DNA of 6,674 bases from a bacterium (GTDB taxonomy: Bacteria; Desulfobacterota_D; UBA1144): positions 13,849 to 20,522 of the forward strand of contig NZXA02000035.1 of assembly GCA_002697665.2 (NCBI GenBank). The letters run 5' to 3'. The notes beneath the pieces were generated by a model. That model was not told where the DNA came from. It ran no database searches and saw only the letters and a list, made by a program, of their open reading frames with translations. Shown here piece by piece: positions 6,514 through 6,674 of this stretch (positions are counted from its first letter, which is position 1; every line of letters begins with the position of its first letter). A program made the translations under genes and the position numbers.

Positions 6514-6631
6514 CTAAAAGGTGGGAGGTTGGACTACTTAGCGGATAGTCACGTCAACGGCCTTCCACCCTTCAACGCTATTTTTCATTTAAGGGCAACT
6601 AGCCTTTATATAAAGGCTAGTTGCATTTTTT
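6514..6631 (+). ncRNA. Candidate small RNA 2, about 118 nt, long-stemmed 5' domain, family not recognised
   Basis: The 5' end is inferred from the promoter and the 3' end from the terminator. The 5' domain folds as a long hairpin. GGTGGGAGG (6520-6528) pairs with CCTTCCACC (6561-6569), nine pairs with one G-U. TTG (6529-6531) pairs with CAA (6555-6557). GACTA (6532-6536) pairs with TAGTC (6546-6550) around the loop CTTAGCGGA. The G-U pair would be an A-C mismatch on the other strand, which favours the + strand as the transcribed one. A short U/A-rich linker (6570-6594) leads to a palindromic terminator. It lacks the SRP GGAA-loop signature, tRNA features and a 6S-like layout. A riboswitch is unlikely because the terminator is followed by no visible + strand gene. 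A TTG-started frame over it is noted in the findings. I do not recognise the family. Confidence 0.6.
6595..6631 (+). terminator. Intrinsic terminator of small RNA 2 (perfect 30-base palindrome plus T6)
   Basis: Positions 6595-6624 are perfectly self-complementary, starting GCAACTAGCC and ending GGCTAGTTGC. They form a stem of up to 13 pairs around a TATA tip, and TTTTTT follows at 6626-6631. The minus strand has no T-tract beyond the palindrome, so termination is expected mainly on the + strand. Confidence 0.88.
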
Positions 6632-6641
6632 GTACCAAATC

Positions 6642-6674
6642 TTAAGCACCAGGGTAGTAAGGTGTTAAGAATCT
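6642..6674 (-). CDS. Possible C-terminal end of a minus-strand gene (partial)
   Basis: Reading leftwards from the window edge, one frame encodes RFLTPYYPGA followed by a TAA stop at 6644-6642, just before the palindromic terminator. Ten residues are too few to identify a product. The frame is suggested only by its plausible ending and by where intergenic-looking DNA begins. The same bases also form a weak hairpin, so the call is tentative. Confidence 0.3.
   Translation of the reverse strand, partial: RFLTPYYPGA

Noticed and set aside
6514..6631. Small RNA 2 as 6S RNA, SRP RNA, tmRNA piece or tRNA
   Set aside because: It is too short for the usual 6S layout, lacks the SRP GGAAG-loop signature, has no tag-peptide frame ending in Ala-Ala, and has no tRNA arms or TTCRANNC.

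Overview
The window is AT-rich (by eye about one third G+C) and densely packed. It looks like part of a streamlined bacterial chromosome, most likely an alphaproteobacterium of the small-genome, low-GC kind. Two things point there: the consecutive order tmk-holB-metG, and a short methionyl-tRNA synthetase with neither zinc-knuckle cysteines nor a C-terminal tRNA-binding extension. The species cannot be named from the sequence. I see no mobile element, CRISPR array, tRNA or rRNA gene.

Positions 1-6060 hold six genes on the + strand with gaps of 17 bases or less. In order they are a two-domain carboxymuconolactone decarboxylase (AhpD-like) protein that may begin left of the window, an RsuA/RluB-family pseudouridine synthase, thymidylate kinase (tmk), DNA polymerase III delta' (holB), methionyl-tRNA synthetase (metG) and 2-isopropylmalate synthase (leuA). 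They look co-transcribed. Together they cover rRNA modification, dTTP supply and clamp loading for replication, tRNA charging and leucine biosynthesis: housekeeping work, with leuA appended behind metG. Apart from a clear Shine-Dalgarno before tmk, ribosome binding sites are weak.

Positions 6061-6674 are different and are the most interesting part. Two short, relatively GC-rich, structured segments on the + strand each have a plausible sigma-70-type promoter with an 18-base spacer and end in an intrinsic terminator (about 6115-6188 and 6514-6631). They flank a minus-strand gene for an 81-residue protein with a CxC...CxxC zinc-ribbon-like pattern. The two RNA candidates resemble each other in three ways. 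GGTNGGAG starts exactly 13 bases after the last base of each -10 box. Both carry the motif TAYTTAGCGG. In both, that motif sits in a hairpin loop closed by the same U-A/A-U step, while the stems differ in sequence. I could not match either to a known RNA family. They may be two members of an undescribed small-RNA family, and this is the main lead here. The last 33 bases may be the C-terminal end of another minus-strand gene.
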